Assembly: GCA_004298295.1 (NCBI GenBank)
Contig: SCUH01000110.1
Location: 1 to 6,050 of the forward strand
Direction of reading: 5' to 3'
Length of the DNA: 6,050 bases
Origin: Betaproteobacteria bacterium
GTDB taxonomy: Bacteria > Pseudomonadota > Gammaproteobacteria > Burkholderiales > SG8-39
Shown: positions 5,648 to 6,050 of the stretch, piece by piece
How the letters are laid out: the number at the start of each line of letters is the position of its first letter
Numbering within the stretch: the stretch's first letter is position 1
The notes under the pieces: generated by a model
The model's input: the letters and a program-made list of their open reading frames with translations, nothing else
The model's database searches: none
What the model was told of the DNA's origin: nothing
Translations under genes and position numbers: made by a program

Positions 5648-6050
5648 TCAGGCCTCCGATTCGCGGCGCGGGTCGAACGCCATCTCGCGCGCCATGGTTT
5701 CATAGAGTTCGCGCGCCTTGGGCGTCGCCGCGGGCGGCAGGACGACCCGGATCTCGAGCAGCAGGTCGCCGGGCGGGTCAGACGGAATGCCGCGGCCGCG
5801 CACGCGCAGCTCCCTGCCGCTCTGGGCGCCTGCCGGGATGCGCACCTTGAGCGTGCCATCGGGCAGGTTGACCGGCACCACCGCCCCCAGCGCCGCTTCC
5901 CAAGGCGCGATCGCCAGGGTGAGCAGCAAGTCGCGTCCGTCGGCGCGGAGCCGGTCATGCGGCTTGAAATGCACTTCGAGCAGCAGGTCGCCGGCTTTGC
6001 CTTCGCCCAAATCCCTCGCGCCCTGGCCCGCGAGGCGGATGATCTGTCCT
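5648..6050 (-). CDS. cbpA: Curved DNA-binding protein CbpA (DnaJ-type co-chaperone), C-terminal part
   Basis: The last 133 residues of a DnaJ/Hsp40 family protein are present; the J domain and start lie beyond the right edge. The visible part runs from the end of the first substrate-binding domain (GQIIRLAGQGARDLG), through the second (DLLLEVHFKPHDRL, then WEAALGAVVPVNLPDGTLKVRIPAG and GRELRVRGRGIP), to a C-terminal helix ending FDPRRESEA. The SPWEAALGA-like block and the FDPR ending resemble E. coli CbpA (WEAALGAKVTVPTL; FDPRKDW) more than DnaJ, and the adjacent cbpM supports that choice. A zinc-finger domain typical of DnaJ would lie upstream and cannot be checked. CbpA is a DnaK co-chaperone that also binds curved DNA. 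Confidence 0.9.
   Translation of the reverse strand, partial: GQIIRLAGQGARDLGEGKAGDLLLEVHFKPHDRLRADGRDLLLTLAIAPWEAALGAVVPVNLPDGTLKVRIPAGAQSGRELRVRGRGIPSDPPGDLLLEIRVVLPPAATPKARELYETMAREMAFDPRRESEA

Overview
This is a GC-rich, gene-dense stretch of chromosome, most likely from a betaproteobacterium or a close proteobacterial relative. The taxonomy is inferred from the trxA-rho order, the N-terminus of Rho, the 7Fe ferredoxin, the CIO-type bd oxidase and the cbpA-cbpM pair. The window has eight supported protein genes: six complete and two cut by the window edges. I see no rRNA, tRNA, CRISPR array, insertion sequence or phage gene. No gap between genes exceeds about 145 bases.

Layout from left to right: the first 44 codons of rho (minus, running off the left edge); thioredoxin trxA (minus); a 116-base divergent gap with a good sigma70 promoter for trxA; fdxA, a 7Fe ferredoxin (plus); a small orphan HicB-like antitoxin gene (plus); the cytochrome bd-type quinol oxidase operon cydA-cydB of the short Q-loop (cyanide-insensitive) type (minus, genes overlapping by ATGA); a divergent 121-base gap with a perfect TATAAT on the cydA side; an N-acyl-D-amino-acid deacylase of the amidohydrolase superfamily (plus); and finally cbpM and the 3' end of cbpA (minus), a DnaJ-like co-chaperone with its modulator.

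The genes are mostly housekeeping or redox functions: disulfide reduction (TrxA), transcription termination (Rho), electron transfer (FdxA), terminal respiration (CydAB), D-amino-acid salvage and protein folding. They form separate short units rather than one pathway: trxA-rho, fdxA, the hicB-like gene, cydAB, the deacylase, and cbpA-cbpM.

I did not find a convincing undescribed system. The points most worth a second look are modest: a HicB-like antitoxin with no HicA beside it, a perfect 10-bp hairpin in the trxA-rho leader, a perfect 10-bp inverted repeat after fdxA, a bd oxidase with no visible small subunit, and a cydA promoter with a consensus -10 but no -35. Several very long antisense open frames are products of high GC content and were rejected.
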